DNA of 64,000 bases from Ktedonobacteria bacterium brp13 (GCA_015099395.1 AP024096.1:5580001-5644000), one strand, 5' to 3'. Shown: positions 8,478 to 19,350, numbered from the stretch's first letter. Notes: generated by a model not told the origin, from the letters alone. Translations and numbers: made by a program.

Positions 8478-9757
8478 CTATCCACCTCCCCTAGCACGAT
8501 ATCAATGCTACCGATCGCCGCCACAACATCCGAGAGGAAGTTCCCCTCAATCATGCGAGGCAGGACCTGCAAATTCGCAAAAGAACCGCCGCGCACATGC
8601 ATGCGGTACGGATTCGGGCCACCATCGCTGACGATATAGAATGCCAGCTCACCCTTAGGAGATTCAGTACGCACGTACGCCTCTCCCTTCGGCGGTCGAT
8701 AGCCTTCCGTATAGAGCTTGAAATGGTGGATCAGAGCCTCCATATTGCCCGTAATCTGCCACTTGGGCGGAGGCGCAACCTTATTATCGGTCACACGGAA
8801 ACGGCCAGCCGGCAGACCATCCACAGCCTGGCGGATAATCTTCAGGCTCTCCTCCATCTCCAGCATACGGACCAGATAGCGATCAAAGACATCACCATTG
8901 TTACCAACGGGTATATCAAAGTCGAACTGCTCGTAGCCAGAATAGGGGAAGGCCTTACGCGTATCCCAGACGAAGCCACTGCCACGCAGCGTCGGACCCG
9001 ACGCACCATAGGCGATGGCATCCTCTTTACTCAAAATACCAATACCCCTGGTACGCTCCAGCCAGAGCTGGTTATTCGTCAGCAGAGCATGATACTCCTG
9101 GAGACGAGGAGGGAAATACGCCAGGAAATCACGCACCATCTGCTCGAACTTCGGCGGCAGATCGGCCTGGAGTCCACCCGGACAGATATAACTGGTCATC
9201 ATACGAACGCCAGAGATATACTCAAAGATATCCAGAATCACTTCGCGTTCGCGGAAACAATACAGGAAGACACTTTGAGCACCCAGATCAAGCGCACTGG
9301 AACCCAGGAAGACCAGATGGCTAGCAATACGCTGAAGCTCAGCCAGGATCACACGCGTAAACTTGATCTTATCGTTGATCTGATCCTCAATGCCCAGCAA
9401 GCGTTCCACCGACAGAGCATACGCCAGATTATTATTCAGGCAGGCCAGATAATCCATGCGATCCGTCAGGACCACCGCCTGATGATACGACTTGGATTCA
9501 GCCGTCTTCTCGATGCCCGTATGCAGGTAACCAATATCAGGGATCGCCTTCACCACCGTCTCGCCCTCGATCGTCAGAATCAAGCGCAGAACGCCGTGCG
9601 TACTGGGGTGTTGCGGACCCATATTGATCGTCATCGTATCGGAGCGACGACCATCACCGAGTGGTCGGCTCTCCTCAATGGTATATACCTTCTCAATATC
9701 GATAGCATGCGGATCGATAGCATGCGGATCGATATTGTTTATCTCTTTCTGCTTCAT
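8474..9757 (-). CDS. nuoD: NADH-quinone oxidoreductase subunit D
   Basis: 49-kDa subunit that shares the quinone-binding site with NuoB, 427 aa. It carries the family start motif NMGPQHPSTHGVLRL and later ECPRGE-type contexts such as ESPKGELAFYIVSDGG. The N-terminus contains a small in-frame tandem duplication, DPHAIDPHAID, from two copies of a 15-bp unit around 9700-9735. This is probably a recent slip in a flexible segment. It is joined to nuoC upstream and nuoE downstream by ATGA overlaps. Confidence 0.97.
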   Translation of the reverse strand: MKQKEINNIDPHAIDPHAIDIEKVYTIEESRPLGDGRRSDTMTINMGPQHPSTHGVLRLILTIEGETVVKAIPDIGYLHTGIEKTAESKSYHQAVVLTDRMDYLACLNNNLAYALSVERLLGIEDQINDKIKFTRVILAELQRIASHLVFLGSSALDLGAQSVFLYCFREREVILDIFEYISGVRMMTSYICPGGLQADLPPKFEQMVRDFLAYFPPRLQEYHALLTNNQLWLERTRGIGILSKEDAIAYGASGPTLRGSGFVWDTRKAFPYSGYEQFDFDIPVGNNGDVFDRYLVRMLEMEESLKIIRQAVDGLPAGRFRVTDNKVAPPPKWQITGNMEALIHHFKLYTEGYRPPKGEAYVRTESPKGELAFYIVSDGGPNPYRMHVRGGSFANLQVLPRMIEGNFLSDVVAAIGSIDIVLGEVDR

Positions 9758-10407
9758 AGATTGTCCTTGTCTTCAGCAGGCAATGCAGGAGAAGTGCCAG
9801 GTTCCTGGCCGCTATTGATCTGGCTGCGATGCTCATTCAGACCGCGACTCTCAGAGGTACGCAGCGTCTGATTATAAAGCTCGCCGACACCTGGATCAAC
9901 AGTATAAGGGACCTGACCACCCCAATGCGGTTCTGGCAGATCGAAGCCCGAGAGAGGATAATCCTTACGCAAAGGATGGGTCGTCCAATCATGAGGCATA
10001 AGCAGACGGCGTAGATCAGGATGACCCTCAAAGATCAGACCAAAGAGATCATAGACCTCACGCTCATACCAGTTTGCCCCCGGCCAGACACCAGTCACAG
10101 AGGGGACAACAGGATACTTTTCTTTGCGCTGCCCCACTCGAACCTTAAGACGCAAAAAACACTGGTGAGGGATAGAAAGAAGTTGATAGACAACATCGAA
10201 ACGTGGAACCCGCTCCGGCCAATCGACCGCCGTAATAGTCTCCAGAAACGTATATTGCAGATCTTTTTGCAGAAACGAGCAAACCTCGACCAGACTGGCT
10301 GGCTCAAGAATAAGCGTCTGCTCGCCGCGAAAATCGATCGTCTCTACGATTGCCTGCGGGAACGTGTTGCGCACCGTCTCAACTGTCGATGCCGCTGTAA
10401 TGACCAT
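9754..10407 (-). CDS. nuoC: NADH-quinone oxidoreductase subunit C
   Basis: 30-kDa subunit of the peripheral arm, 217 aa from the chosen start. The family signature is seen around WYEREVYDLFGLIFEGHPDLRRLLMPHDW, followed by HPLRKDYPL. The start at 10407 (MVITAAS) was chosen because AAAGGA precedes it; the frame is open to 10509 but those codons look non-coding. It overlaps nuoD by 4 bp and lies 126 bp after nuoB. That gap has no recognisable gene. Confidence 0.95.
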   Translation of the reverse strand: MVITAASTVETVRNTFPQAIVETIDFRGEQTLILEPASLVEVCSFLQKDLQYTFLETITAVDWPERVPRFDVVYQLLSIPHQCFLRLKVRVGQRKEKYPVVPSVTGVWPGANWYEREVYDLFGLIFEGHPDLRRLLMPHDWTTHPLRKDYPLSGFDLPEPHWGGQVPYTVDPGVGELYNQTLRTSESRGLNEHRSQINSGQEPGTSPALPAEDKDNL

Positions 10408-10533
10408 AGTACGCAATCCTTTATGATATTTATCGCAAGAAGTGACCACATCGTCGCAGCGTGCACATACTATTGCAAAAACTCTTAAGCGAAATAGTAG
10501 CAAGCACAAGCAATAGATGAGGAGCCGCCCACT

Positions 10534-11145
10534 CTACCCTTCCTCTTCAGGGGCCGGGCCAAAGAGACGCAAGCCACTATCTTTGAGGGGATCAGGAGGA
10601 TTGGGGATACCTGCACGGATCTTACGCTGTAGTTCATTGAGTCCATAAAGAAACATCTCAGGAGTAGGAGGGCAACCGGGGACAAACACATCAACCGGCA
10701 CGATCTTATCAACGCCCTGCACAATGGCATAGTTGTTAAAGATACCACCACAGGAGGCACAGGCACCCATCGCCAACACCCATTTGGGCTCGGGCATCTG
10801 ATCATAGATCTGCCGCAAAACCGGAGCCATCTTTGTCGAACAACGACCAGCAACGATCATCAGATCTGCCTGACGCGGCGAAGCACGAAAGACTTCAGCG
10901 CCAAAACGCGCAATATCGAAGCGATCACTACTGGCTGCCATCATCTCAATCGCGCAACATGCGAGACCAAACGTCGCAGGCCAGATAGAATAGCTGCGTC
11001 CCAGATCGATCAACTTGTTGAGTTGAGCAGTAACAATACCGAAACCGCCATCTTTTTGATGAACAGGTAACTCGCCATGACGCTGACGTGGTGTCTGCGT
11101 ATTAGAGTATTGCTGTACTGGCTCCCAGGGATTTTTTAGTCCCAT
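10534..11145 (-). CDS. nuoB: NADH-quinone oxidoreductase subunit B
   Basis: PSST-type subunit that carries cluster N2, the final iron-sulfur centre before quinone, 203 aa. Cluster ligands are C63 and C64 ([11 protein letters not shown]), C129 (GACASCGG) and C158 (VPGCPPTPE). The N-terminal 30 residues are polar and variable. The last 10 bp of nuoA overlap its start, and GGGAG lies just before the ATG. Confidence 0.97.
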   Translation of the reverse strand: MGLKNPWEPVQQYSNTQTPRQRHGELPVHQKDGGFGIVTAQLNKLIDLGRSYSIWPATFGLACCAIEMMAASSDRFDIARFGAEVFRASPRQADLMIVAGRCSTKMAPVLRQIYDQMPEPKWVLAMGACASCGGIFNNYAIVQGVDKIVPVDVFVPGCPPTPEMFLYGLNELQRKIRAGIPNPPDPLKDSGLRLFGPAPEEEG

Positions 11146-11489
11146 GTGAAAGCTCCCTTCCGCCAGACATAAATGTATCCCACCGCCAGTATCAGCAGAA
11201 AGACGACCAATTCAATCAGTCCGAATAATTTTAACTGGCGCAATAAAATGGCAAGGGGATAGAAAGAAACGATTTCAATATCGAACGCGATAAAAAGCAT
11301 GCCGATGAGCAAATACTTCACAGGGAAGCGTCGTGTCGGCGCACCAATCTCTTGAATACCGCATTCATAAGGGGCTAGCTTCTCCGGCGATGGTTTACGA
11401 GGCCCCAGAAAGGTTGTCACAACCATCACCAGCAATCCAAAAAGGATGGCCATAGCTACATAGATGAAAACTGGAAGTACTGTTCCCAT
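11136..11489 (-). CDS. nuoA: NADH-quinone oxidoreductase subunit A
   Basis: First gene of the complex I operon, 117 aa. It has three transmembrane helices and the conserved loop [32 protein letters not shown], which holds the cysteine exposed in the deactive enzyme. It lies in the membrane arm at the junction with the peripheral arm. The ATG at 11489 has a weak AGGG site. A promoter-like pair lies about 100 bp upstream. Confidence 0.96.
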   Translation of the reverse strand: MGTVLPVFIYVAMAILFGLLVMVVTTFLGPRKPSPEKLAPYECGIQEIGAPTRRFPVKYLLIGMLFIAFDIEIVSFYPLAILLRQLKLFGLIELVVFLLILAVGYIYVWRKGAFTWD

Positions 11490-11589
11490 AACGCGGGACC
11501 CTTCATTTCTCTATTCTATAAAAATACTGGAATGGTAACAAAGCGGACACACGCCTATGTAGTGTCCTGAGTACACTTCCTCATTTGGT

Positions 11590-11619
11590 ATCGTAGCATA
11601 GTGGAGGCGTTTACGTCAA
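11590..11619 (-). promoter_or_regulatory. Candidate promoter of the nuo operon
   Basis: On the minus strand TTGACG (11619-11614) and TACGAT (11595-11590) are separated by 18 bp, a good sigma-70-type match. They lie about 100 bp upstream of nuoA, with no gene in between. The 250-bp gap up to the next gene holds no other strong candidate. Confidence 0.55.
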
Positions 11620-11740
11620 ATTAAGAAGCGCAACAAAATACGCTGCAACACGATGGAGTTTGATACAGCCAGTGCGCAGCTTGCAGCATAGAATTCAGAT
11701 ATGAGTAGAAAAAAAGCTGAGTCAGTGAAAGCGAGCAATA

Positions 11741-12937
11741 CTATTGCAGATATTGCTGGTAGAAAGCATAATCGATTGCCTGTCGCAGGAGTGGCAGATC
11801 AGCGACCGTCCAGAGAGGGAGCGTATACCATTGATCCACGGTCCCGATACGCTTCAGTATCACCTCGCTCTCCCCCACGCCAAAACTAGCAATCTCCTCC
11901 CAGGGGACAAGTTCCAATTCATTAGACAGCCTAACACCATCTTTGCTCAGACTCAGCGCACCAAAGAAGAGCGTAAAACCGGCATCGTAGGCCGCGAATT
12001 GTGAGGGTCGCGCCGTCTGCTCGATCGCCACAGGTTCAGTGATAGGAATACGTAGATATTTGATAATATGTTCGGTCAGCCCCTTAAAGATCCAGAGATT
12101 CGGTATACCAGAGACACTCAGGGTCACCCAGGCCCAGCTATCATCGCGACGATAGATGCTCAACGTCGTATCATCGAGCACAACGCGCTCAAATTCGGAC
12201 CATGGCAGGCTACGAGTCGCAGACGCTTTAGCAGCCGCATCACTCATGTTCCCAGCCACCATATTACGCAACGTCAGACCACGAGCATCGACCAGTAAAG
12301 CCCCAAACGCTTGCGCCAGACCAGCCTCATACGTCGAGATTGCGCCCGGTAAGAGGTAACGTGCAATCTCGCGCTCCATAAAACCACCCAACCGATCGAG
12401 ATGTGGCAGATCACCATTCAACACAAAATGCTTCCCATCGTCACGCAACACAGTATAGTTAAGCAGTGGAGAGATCGGAGCATTGGAAGTCTTGGATGTC
12501 TTGGAAGCAGTTGAAGAGCTATGGTGCACAAGCTGATCGGAGGAACGTAGTTCTTTATAGAGCAGTGCAATCTGATCCCAGCGGATAACTTCCAGCTTGC
12601 CGCGTGAGTAGATCAGACCCTTTGGACACAGATAGATGCATAGATGTGGCGTCGTCAGCGGAGTAAGCAGTGTCCAGAGCCCAATCAGCAACCAGGCCAG
12701 ACCAATACTCAGCACAACCATATGCTGCCATGCTGGCCACCAACTAAAAACAAGAGCATAGTAGAACCAATAAAAGCCCAGAATCAAGCTTGCAACCACC
12801 ATAGCGAACGGTCCCACTACCAGGTAGAGACGCGACTCTTTATAGGGCTCATACATGATGCGCGGCACACCCAACCGATGTGCATGTGCACATGCCTGTA
12901 TCTTTAGCGGTATCTGTTTCTCCGAAGTCAGGCGCAT
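11741..12937 (-). CDS. Membrane-associated PH-like (DUF6585-type) protein
   Basis: 398 aa from the chosen start. Two transmembrane helices lie near residues 40-90, followed by repeated beta-rich PH-like segments. The signature phrase CIYLCPKGLIYSRGKLEVIRWDQI occurs once, and related versions follow (VDARGLTLRNMV ... LPWSEFERVVLDD and LSKDGVRLSNELELVPWEEIASFGV), so there are about three PH-like units. This resembles the DUF6585 family abundant in Ktedonobacteria; the family name is from memory. Function is unknown, perhaps membrane-linked scaffolding. The start at 12937 follows CGGAG at six bases; the frame is open to 12967. Confidence 0.8.
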   Translation of the reverse strand: MRLTSEKQIPLKIQACAHAHRLGVPRIMYEPYKESRLYLVVGPFAMVVASLILGFYWFYYALVFSWWPAWQHMVVLSIGLAWLLIGLWTLLTPLTTPHLCIYLCPKGLIYSRGKLEVIRWDQIALLYKELRSSDQLVHHSSSTASKTSKTSNAPISPLLNYTVLRDDGKHFVLNGDLPHLDRLGGFMEREIARYLLPGAISTYEAGLAQAFGALLVDARGLTLRNMVAGNMSDAAAKASATRSLPWSEFERVVLDDTTLSIYRRDDSWAWVTLSVSGIPNLWIFKGLTEHIIKYLRIPITEPVAIEQTARPSQFAAYDAGFTLFFGALSLSKDGVRLSNELELVPWEEIASFGVGESEVILKRIGTVDQWYTLPLWTVADLPLLRQAIDYAFYQQYLQ

Positions 12938-13151
12938 AGTAGCTCCGTTGCAGTCAATCTGCTGCACAATGAATTTAGATTGCTCACAGATTATTATAAC
13001 GCATAAAATGTCACTACTAACCGATGGAATCCAAAATGTTATGGTCTTATCAACGAGAAAGCGAGAAAATGCATCCTCTTTTTTCTATATCGCCCGCAGC
13101 TACACAGAACAATAGGCACATAGCGATAGATCGACTCGTACTGCTCCCAGA

Positions 13152-14858
13152 TTAATAGACGATGATTGTAGTATTCCAGCTAGTGACGCCATAGAGCCAG
13201 GCAGCCTCGTTCGTTGGCAGGTTGACGCAGCCGTGGCTACCATTGCCGGCGAATTGTTCGTCACCGGCCGGATCGAAGTGTGGGAATTGGGTGCCAGGAC
13301 CGTAGTTATCACGCCACCAGCTATCATGGAGAAAGTAGCCATCGGAGCGCATAAGCATAGCGTAATTGATATGGGTTGGCGGATACCAGTAAGGCGAATC
13401 GGGCGCTTCATTTGAGATAAATTGCGTCGGCGAGAGGCGGTCCAGTATCGTGTAGAAGCCAGGAGGAGAGGGACGCTCAGCCCGCCCGGTTGTCACAAGA
13501 AAGGCGCGCACAAGTTGACCGTCCTGATAAAGACGCAGTGCTTGCTGTGCAAGCGAAACGACGATGACCTGACCGCTTTGAGCATGATAATGCGCGAGGG
13601 CCAGCAGGTCAGTCCGATGGACGCGGTTATAAGGGGTGGGATCGGCGTAGTCACTTTCAAGGAGTTGATGGTTAAACTGCAAGGTTTGCGCGGTGACCAG
13701 CGCACTTTGGAGATCCTCGATACTATGTGCATCATGCACTAGATCGTCGGCATCATTGCCGAAATTGCTCGGCAGATAGCTGGTATCGATAGCGTATGCG
13801 TGGCCGTCATAACGATCATAATACATATGCCTGCCACTCCAGGCAGCTACGGCTCGATGAAACTGCTGGGAGATCGCCTTGATCTGCTGAGCAAGCACCG
13901 CGAACTGAATTTTGGATGTATCAGTGTCTACCTGCTGCAAGAACTGCTGCAATTGAGCAAAGCTCATGGCATTATGCGACACAACAAACTCACGATCGGC
14001 CTCTAAGTCCTGCTGGAAAGTGGGATCTGGTGTATAGCTAGCAGGAATTTGCTGTGCAATAGTCGCCAGGGTATGCAAGCGATTATTCGCAATTTGCGGG
14101 GCAGCCAGGACAGCAGTGACCAACGCTTGCTGATATTGCGCCAGAACTCGTGTCTGCAACTGTTCAGCCTGCGTGATACTTTTCACTTGTTTGAACATTG
14201 CCTGATCGGCCTGATAGCCACGTTTCAGCGTCGACGTATCCAGATGAGCATCCTGGAAGAGCGCGATGACGGAGTTCAGGCTGTCCAGACGAGCGGATGT
14301 AATAGGGAGAGCTTGCAAAGCAGTCTGAAGCGCCTGCGCAAACCGCTGGACGTAGAGATACTCCCCGGCGATCCTGGCGTGAAGCAATAGTGTCTGGAGT
14401 CGGCGCAGCTGGGGACGAAAATTATTGGTTGGCAGGGTTGGAGTGCTGAGTACTTTGAACGACGCCTGAGTTTGTTGCACTACAATTTGAGTTTGCGTGA
14501 TTATTTGTGCAGTCGGGGGCGACGTTAAGACTTGCAACTGGCGGGTGAGAGTAGCATAACCAGTATCGAGATGGTGATAGTAGTTTTCAAGAGGTTGATC
14601 ATTAAACACGCTGGTAGGTGGTTGCAGATCCTGCAACTGCCGAGCCTGTTGCAGAACCGCCTGTAAGACAAGATTGTTGAGACCGAGATGGCGAGCGTGC
14701 AGCAAAGAGTGTTGAAATTGCTGTTCGCTCGCCTCTGAATGGCGTCGTACCTGTGCATTGTCCTTGCAGGCGCTGGTTGTAAGGATCACTAAAAGTAATA
14801 CAAAGAAGAGTAGCGGTCGGAGTCGTAAACGAAAATGCACAGGATACGGCATAGGCAT
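13152..14858 (-). CDS. L,D-transpeptidase (YkuD) lipoprotein with long helical N-terminal region
   Basis: 568 aa. The N-terminus is a lipoprotein-like signal ending LTTSAC, so it is probably anchored on the outer face of the membrane. Residues 35-420 are helical and Gln-rich, with no domain I recognise. From about 428 a YkuD domain follows, with the active-site region HGCVNLP near residue 543 and an upstream conserved His in YFLHDSWW. The family cross-links peptidoglycan through 3-3 bonds or attaches proteins. It starts 6 bp after the end of ffh with its ribosome site inside ffh, so the two are probably co-transcribed. Confidence 0.85.
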   Translation of the reverse strand: MPMPYPVHFRLRLRPLLFFVLLLVILTTSACKDNAQVRRHSEASEQQFQHSLLHARHLGLNNLVLQAVLQQARQLQDLQPPTSVFNDQPLENYYHHLDTGYATLTRQLQVLTSPPTAQIITQTQIVVQQTQASFKVLSTPTLPTNNFRPQLRRLQTLLLHARIAGEYLYVQRFAQALQTALQALPITSARLDSLNSVIALFQDAHLDTSTLKRGYQADQAMFKQVKSITQAEQLQTRVLAQYQQALVTAVLAAPQIANNRLHTLATIAQQIPASYTPDPTFQQDLEADREFVVSHNAMSFAQLQQFLQQVDTDTSKIQFAVLAQQIKAISQQFHRAVAAWSGRHMYYDRYDGHAYAIDTSYLPSNFGNDADDLVHDAHSIEDLQSALVTAQTLQFNHQLLESDYADPTPYNRVHRTDLLALAHYHAQSGQVIVVSLAQQALRLYQDGQLVRAFLVTTGRAERPSPPGFYTILDRLSPTQFISNEAPDSPYWYPPTHINYAMLMRSDGYFLHDSWWRDNYGPGTQFPHFDPAGDEQFAGNGSHGCVNLPTNEAAWLYGVTSWNTTIIVY

Positions 14859-14864
14859 AGAGAG

Positions 14865-16358
14865 TTATCTCCTTCCGCCGCGCGCCTTCGTCTTCTGCTT
14901 CGTACGCTTCTCTTTGCGAGCGGCCTTTCCAGTCTTCTTACCACCATTAGATTTTCCCGCGCCTGGCAGTCCTGGCATAGACGGCATGCCAGGGATAGAA
15001 GGCATACCAGGGATACCATTGCGAGCCATCTGCGCCCAGGGACCTTTACCGGAACTGATCTGACGGATCATCGTGCGCATCTCGCCGAATTGATCGAGCA
15101 ACTGGTTGACTTCTTGCACCGTCGTACCGCTACCACGAGCGACACGTTTGCGGCGGCTCCCATTCATCACATCAGGATTACGACGCTCTTCTTTGGTCAT
15201 CGAAAGGATCATCGCCTCGATATATTTAAGTTGATCGCCTTCCAATGCCTCTTCCATCTCAGGCATAGACGTGAGCTTATTAAAGCCTGGCAGCATCTCC
15301 ATCACATTACGCAATGGACCCATACGCTTCAACTGACGCATCGAATTTAAGAAGTCTTCCAGATCGAACTTTCCCTGCTGAAGCTTCTGCTGGGTCTTCA
15401 GAGCCTCTTCCTCATCGATGCTCTCCTGAGCACGCTCGATCAGGGAGAGAACGTCACCCATTCCTAGTATACGCGAGGCCAAGCGATCTGGATAGAAAGG
15501 CTCTAATGCATCCGTCTTCTCACCGACGCCCATGAATTTTACCGGCACCCCGGTCACTGTCCGGATCGAGAGTGCGGCACCACCACGGGCATCACCATCC
15601 ATCTTTGTCAGGATCATACCAGTCAACGAGACTGCCTTATTAAAATCATCGGCAACTCTCACTGCTTCTTGACCTGTCATCGCATCAGCAACTAACAACA
15701 CCTCGCGTGGTTTTAGCTTCTGACGGATAGTGGTGACCTCTTGCATCATCTTCTCATCGATATTCAAGCGACCAGCAGTATCCAGAATAACGACCGAGGC
15801 CGCCTGCTCACGCGCAAAATCGATAGAATTGATACAGATATTGACCGGATCAGCGCCCGCTGGCTCTGAATAGACAGGGATCGTAAGCTGACGACCCAGC
15901 GCCTTCAACTGATTGACCGCGGCAGGTCGATACATATCAGCGGCAACCATGATTGGACGCTGTCCCTGCTTGCGCAGATAGTTCGCCAATTTTGCCGCCG
16001 ACGTTGTCTTACCAGAACCCTGCAAACCGACCAGCATAATAATAGTAGGTGGGGTACCACCGAGATCTAGCTTATTGCCACCATCCTCACCACCAAGGAC
16101 CTCAACCAATTCTTCATTGACGATAGAGAGCACCTGCTGGGCTGGAGAGAGGCTGCCCATTACATCGGCACCAATTGCCTTCTCCTTGACACGATCGACA
16201 AACTGACGGGCAACCTTTAAGTTGACATCAGCCTCGATGAGAGCCAATCTAACCTCACGCAGTGCTGCATTCACATCATCCTCGGTCAACTTTCCTTGCC
16301 CACCGAGATTGCTAAATATACCTTCTAAGCGTTTCGATAAGTTCTCAAACATTGCCAT
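14865..16358 (-). CDS. ffh: Signal recognition particle GTPase Ffh
   Basis: 497 aa, slightly longer than usual. It has the N-domain, then the GTPase G-domain with GLQGSGKTTSAAKLA, DTAGRL and TKMDGDARGG. The methionine-rich M-domain includes the SRP-RNA-binding GSRKRVARGSGT. It targets nascent membrane and secreted proteins to FtsY and the translocon. The tail has short GIPGMPSIPGMPSMPG repeats followed by a basic end. The start at 16358 (MAMFENLS) or 16352 (MFENLS) fits the family; the upstream frame to 16412 overlaps the -10 element and is not used. Confidence 0.96.
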   Translation of the reverse strand: MAMFENLSKRLEGIFSNLGGQGKLTEDDVNAALREVRLALIEADVNLKVARQFVDRVKEKAIGADVMGSLSPAQQVLSIVNEELVEVLGGEDGGNKLDLGGTPPTIIMLVGLQGSGKTTSAAKLANYLRKQGQRPIMVAADMYRPAAVNQLKALGRQLTIPVYSEPAGADPVNICINSIDFAREQAASVVILDTAGRLNIDEKMMQEVTTIRQKLKPREVLLVADAMTGQEAVRVADDFNKAVSLTGMILTKMDGDARGGAALSIRTVTGVPVKFMGVGEKTDALEPFYPDRLASRILGMGDVLSLIERAQESIDEEEALKTQQKLQQGKFDLEDFLNSMRQLKRMGPLRNVMEMLPGFNKLTSMPEMEEALEGDQLKYIEAMILSMTKEERRNPDVMNGSRRKRVARGSGTTVQEVNQLLDQFGEMRTMIRQISSGKGPWAQMARNGIPGMPSIPGMPSMPGLPGAGKSNGGKKTGKAARKEKRTKQKTKARGGRR

Positions 16359-16394
16359 AACGGTGCTCTTTCCCTCTCTCCGCCGAGCATAAAA

Positions 16395-16419
16395 TGCCAA
16401 TTTGGCACCCATTATACCA
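16395..16419 (-). promoter_or_regulatory. ffh: ffh promoter -10 with adjacent palindrome
   Basis: On the minus strand TGGTATAAT (16419-16411) is an extended -10 element. Immediately downstream, at about the transcription start, is the 13-bp palindrome TGCCAAATTGGCA (16407-16395), a plausible operator. No good -35 is visible, as is usual for extended -10 promoters. Confidence 0.5.
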
Positions 16420-16667
16420 CGTTGCTCGGTCAGCCGACATCATTTCTATAGGACATATAGTTACTGATGAAAAGACTGTTAGATACTTATCAGAGGGGAT
16501 TGAGAACAAGCAATACAGCCCTCCGAATACTATTTGAGGGTACCTTACATTATCCTTATCATAAACTTTGATAAATATACGCTCAAACTACTTGCAATGG
16601 AAAGCTCATATATGATATATTGAGGGTGAGAAACCGGGATAAGATGATCGCAAAACGGAGGGCGCGA
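16420..16667. other. Divergent intergenic region between ffh and clpB
   Basis: AT-rich DNA between two divergent genes. No CIRCE element (TTAGCACTC-N9-GAGTGCTAA) was found by eye. A weak promoter-like pair for clpB is TTGCAA with GATATA 16 bp later, ending near 16617. No RNA gene was recognised. Confidence 0.4.
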
Positions 16668-19277
16668 ATGAATATATTAGATAAGTTTACAGATAAAGCC
16701 TTAGATGCTGTTCGTGAAGCGTTGAATAGCGCGAAAGCACACAATAATGGTCAGGTAGAGACTGAACATATGCTGGATGCCCTCCTGAAACAAGAAGGCG
16801 GTGTGGCTCAGCAGATTGTGCAGAAGGCAGGTAGCGACGTAACAACGGCCCAGAGAATGGTAGAGAATGAGATTGGACGCTTACCACGGGTCTATGGAGC
16901 AAGCGATCCAGGGCTCTCTCCCCAGTTGCGAGCGGTCATCGAGCATGCACGCCAGGAGATGAGTAATTTTAAAGATGAGTATGTTAGCGTAGAGCATCTC
17001 CTATTGGGACTTTTTGCAGTCGAGAGTGCGGCACAACGTATCCTCAAAAACGTAGGGCTCACACGTGAGCTGATCATGCGCGCACTGAGTACGATTCGGG
17101 GAGCACAACATGTGACTGATCAGAATCCCGAAGGAAAGTATCAGGCCCTCGAAAAATATGGGCGTAACCTGACCGAACTGGCGCAACTGGGAAAGTTGGA
17201 CCCGGTAATCGGGCGCGACGAAGAGATCAGACGCGTCATCCAGGTTCTGAGCCGCCGTACCAAGAATAATCCAGTCTTGATAGGTGAACCAGGTGTAGGT
17301 AAGACGGCGATTGTTGAAGGGCTGGCGCAACGAATAGTACGTGGCGATGTACCAAAGACGTTGACCAACAAGCAGGTGGTCACGTTGGACCTGGGTGCGC
17401 TGGTAGCAGGCGCAAAGTTCCGTGGCGAATTCGAAGAGCGCTTGAAAGCGGTTCTGAAAGAGGTTACTGGCTCTGAAGGCGGTATCATTCTGTTTATCGA
17501 CGAACTGCATACGCTGGTCGGTGCCGGCGCTGCTGAGGGTGCGATGGATGCCTCCAATATGCTCAAACCAATGTTAGCCCGTGGAGAGCTCCACTGCATA
17601 GGCGCGACGACCCTGGATGAGTATCGCAAACATATAGAGAAGGATGCCGCCTTAGAGCGCCGCTTCCAGCCGGTGATCGTAGATCAACCAAACGTCGAGG
17701 ATACGATCAGTATTCTCCGTGGACTCAAATCCCGCTACGAAGTACACCATGGCGTACGCATTCAAGATAGCGCACTGGTCGCAGCTGCCTTGCTCTCCAA
17801 CCGCTATATTACCGACCGTTTCCTACCTGATAAAGCTATCGACCTGATAGATGAAGCGGCCAGCCATCGGCGCGTCGAGTTAGACAGTACACCAACCGAG
17901 ATCGACGCACTGGATCGTCGTATACGCCAGCTGCAGGTCGAGCAGGAGGCACTGAAGAAAGAGACCGATACAGCGAGTCGCGAGAGGCGCGAAAAAGTAG
18001 AGCGCGAGATAGCGAATCTCAGCGAGCAGTTACGTACGATGCGACTGGCGCTGGAGGGCGAGCGTGAACCGGTTGAACAGATGCGCAAGTTAAAACAACA
18101 ACTCGAAGAGGCCGAGGTCGCCTACGAGCAGGCAGAGCGCACCTACAACTATGAAGAGATGGCACGTCTACGCTACGGTACCATTCAAGAAATCGAGCAG
18201 CAAATCAAAGAGCAAGAAGCCAGGCTCGCACAACAGCAGAACGGGCGCATGCTCAAAGAAGAGGTTGATGCGGAGGATATCTCCGCCATTGTCTCGAAGT
18301 GGACACATATTCCACTCTCCAGACTGCTGGAGGGTGAAGTACAGAAGCTCTTACAGATGGAGGATCGGCTACGTGAACGCGTCGTTGGACAGGATAACGC
18401 ACTGGAAGTCGTCGCTGACGCCATACGCCGTTCGCGAGCAGGTTTACAGGACCCCAATCGTCCACTGGCAAGCTTCCTCTTTTTAGGACCAACCGGTGTA
18501 GGTAAGACCGAGCTAGCCCGTGCACTGGCCGAGTTCCTCTTCGACGACGAACAGGCCATGATACGCATCGACATGTCAGAGTACATGGAGAAGCATACCG
18601 TCTCGCGTCTGATCGGTGCCCCTCCCGGCTATATCGGCTACGACGAAGGTGGACAGCTGACAGAGGCGGTACGTCGTCATCCCTATAGTGTGATCTTGCT
18701 AGACGAGATCGAGAAAGCGGCCCCAGAGGTCTTCAATATCCTGCTGCAACTCCTGGACGATGGACGGCTGACCGATGGACAGGGACGCACAATCGACTTC
18801 AAGAATAGCGTCATCATCATGACCAGCAATATCGGAGATCGCTGGCTGCACGAATACACAAATGTGGACGAAGAAGAGATTCAGCGCGACATTCGTCAGC
18901 GGCTACGTGAAGAGGGTCTGCGGCCTGAGTTTGTAAACCGCATTGATGAGATCATCGTCTTCCATCAGATCGGACGAGAGAACGTCAAGAGCATCGTTGA
19001 TATCCAGGTCAACCGTATCCGTCCACGGCTTGCCGAGCGCCATGTCAGCCTGGAACTGACAGACGCTGCGAAAGAACTGCTAGCGAAGCAGGGCTACGAT
19101 CCACAGTTCGGTGCCCGTCCACTCAAACGCGTCATCCAACGCGAGGTAGAGAACCGCATCGCGCGTGCCATCCTGGAAGGGAAGATTCACGACGGTTCAC
19201 TGGTCACTATCGATGGCATCGATGACAAGCTCACATTGGATATAAAGCAAGAGGAGGAAGTAGTCGTAGCTGATTAA
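16668..19277 (+). CDS. clpB: ATP-dependent disaggregase ClpB
   Basis: 869 aa Hsp100 chaperone that resolubilises protein aggregates with DnaK. It has the N-terminal Clp repeat domain (residues about 1-145), AAA1 with Walker A GEPGVGKT and Walker B ILFIDELH, and the coiled-coil middle domain about 400-525. AAA2 has GPTGVGKTE and [10 protein letters not shown], then the C-terminal GARPLKR region. There is no ClpP-binding IGF loop, in keeping with ClpB rather than ClpA or ClpC. The start at 16668 follows GGAGG at six bases; TTG and ATG codons in frame upstream (from 16620) lack such a site. Confidence 0.97.
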   Translation: MNILDKFTDKALDAVREALNSAKAHNNGQVETEHMLDALLKQEGGVAQQIVQKAGSDVTTAQRMVENEIGRLPRVYGASDPGLSPQLRAVIEHARQEMSNFKDEYVSVEHLLLGLFAVESAAQRILKNVGLTRELIMRALSTIRGAQHVTDQNPEGKYQALEKYGRNLTELAQLGKLDPVIGRDEEIRRVIQVLSRRTKNNPVLIGEPGVGKTAIVEGLAQRIVRGDVPKTLTNKQVVTLDLGALVAGAKFRGEFEERLKAVLKEVTGSEGGIILFIDELHTLVGAGAAEGAMDASNMLKPMLARGELHCIGATTLDEYRKHIEKDAALERRFQPVIVDQPNVEDTISILRGLKSRYEVHHGVRIQDSALVAAALLSNRYITDRFLPDKAIDLIDEAASHRRVELDSTPTEIDALDRRIRQLQVEQEALKKETDTASRERREKVEREIANLSEQLRTMRLALEGEREPVEQMRKLKQQLEEAEVAYEQAERTYNYEEMARLRYGTIQEIEQQIKEQEARLAQQQNGRMLKEEVDAEDISAIVSKWTHIPLSRLLEGEVQKLLQMEDRLRERVVGQDNALEVVADAIRRSRAGLQDPNRPLASFLFLGPTGVGKTELARALAEFLFDDEQAMIRIDMSEYMEKHTVSRLIGAPPGYIGYDEGGQLTEAVRRHPYSVILLDEIEKAAPEVFNILLQLLDDGRLTDGQGRTIDFKNSVIIMTSNIGDRWLHEYTNVDEEEIQRDIRQRLREEGLRPEFVNRIDEIIVFHQIGRENVKSIVDIQVNRIRPRLAERHVSLELTDAAKELLAKQGYDPQFGARPLKRVIQREVENRIARAILEGKIHDGSLVTIDGIDDKLTLDIKQEEEVVVAD

Positions 19278-19298
19278 GACGTAAAGCGAGCGAACAGT

Positions 19299-19342
19299 GA
19301 AGCAGGTGGAGAGCAGCCGAGCGGCGGCCCTCCACCTGCTTC
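19299..19342 (+). terminator. Bidirectional terminator after clpB
   Basis: Perfect 13-bp inverted repeat GAAGCAGGTGGAG (19299-19311) and CTCCACCTGCTTC (19330-19342) with an 18-nt GC-rich loop. It lies between clpB and a convergent minus-strand gene whose stop is at 19351. T-runs are short, so strength is uncertain. Confidence 0.7.
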
Positions 19343-19350
19343 TTGCGTTA

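Noticed and set aside
8597-9871. Long plus-strand frame opposite nuoD and nuoC
   Set aside because: Antisense shadow of two certain complex I genes, rich in Arg, Ile and Thr as expected from antisense reading.
16420-16667. CIRCE or HAIR heat-shock operator before clpB
   Set aside because: No TTAGCACTC/GAGTGCTAA pair or CTTGAGT-type element was found by eye.
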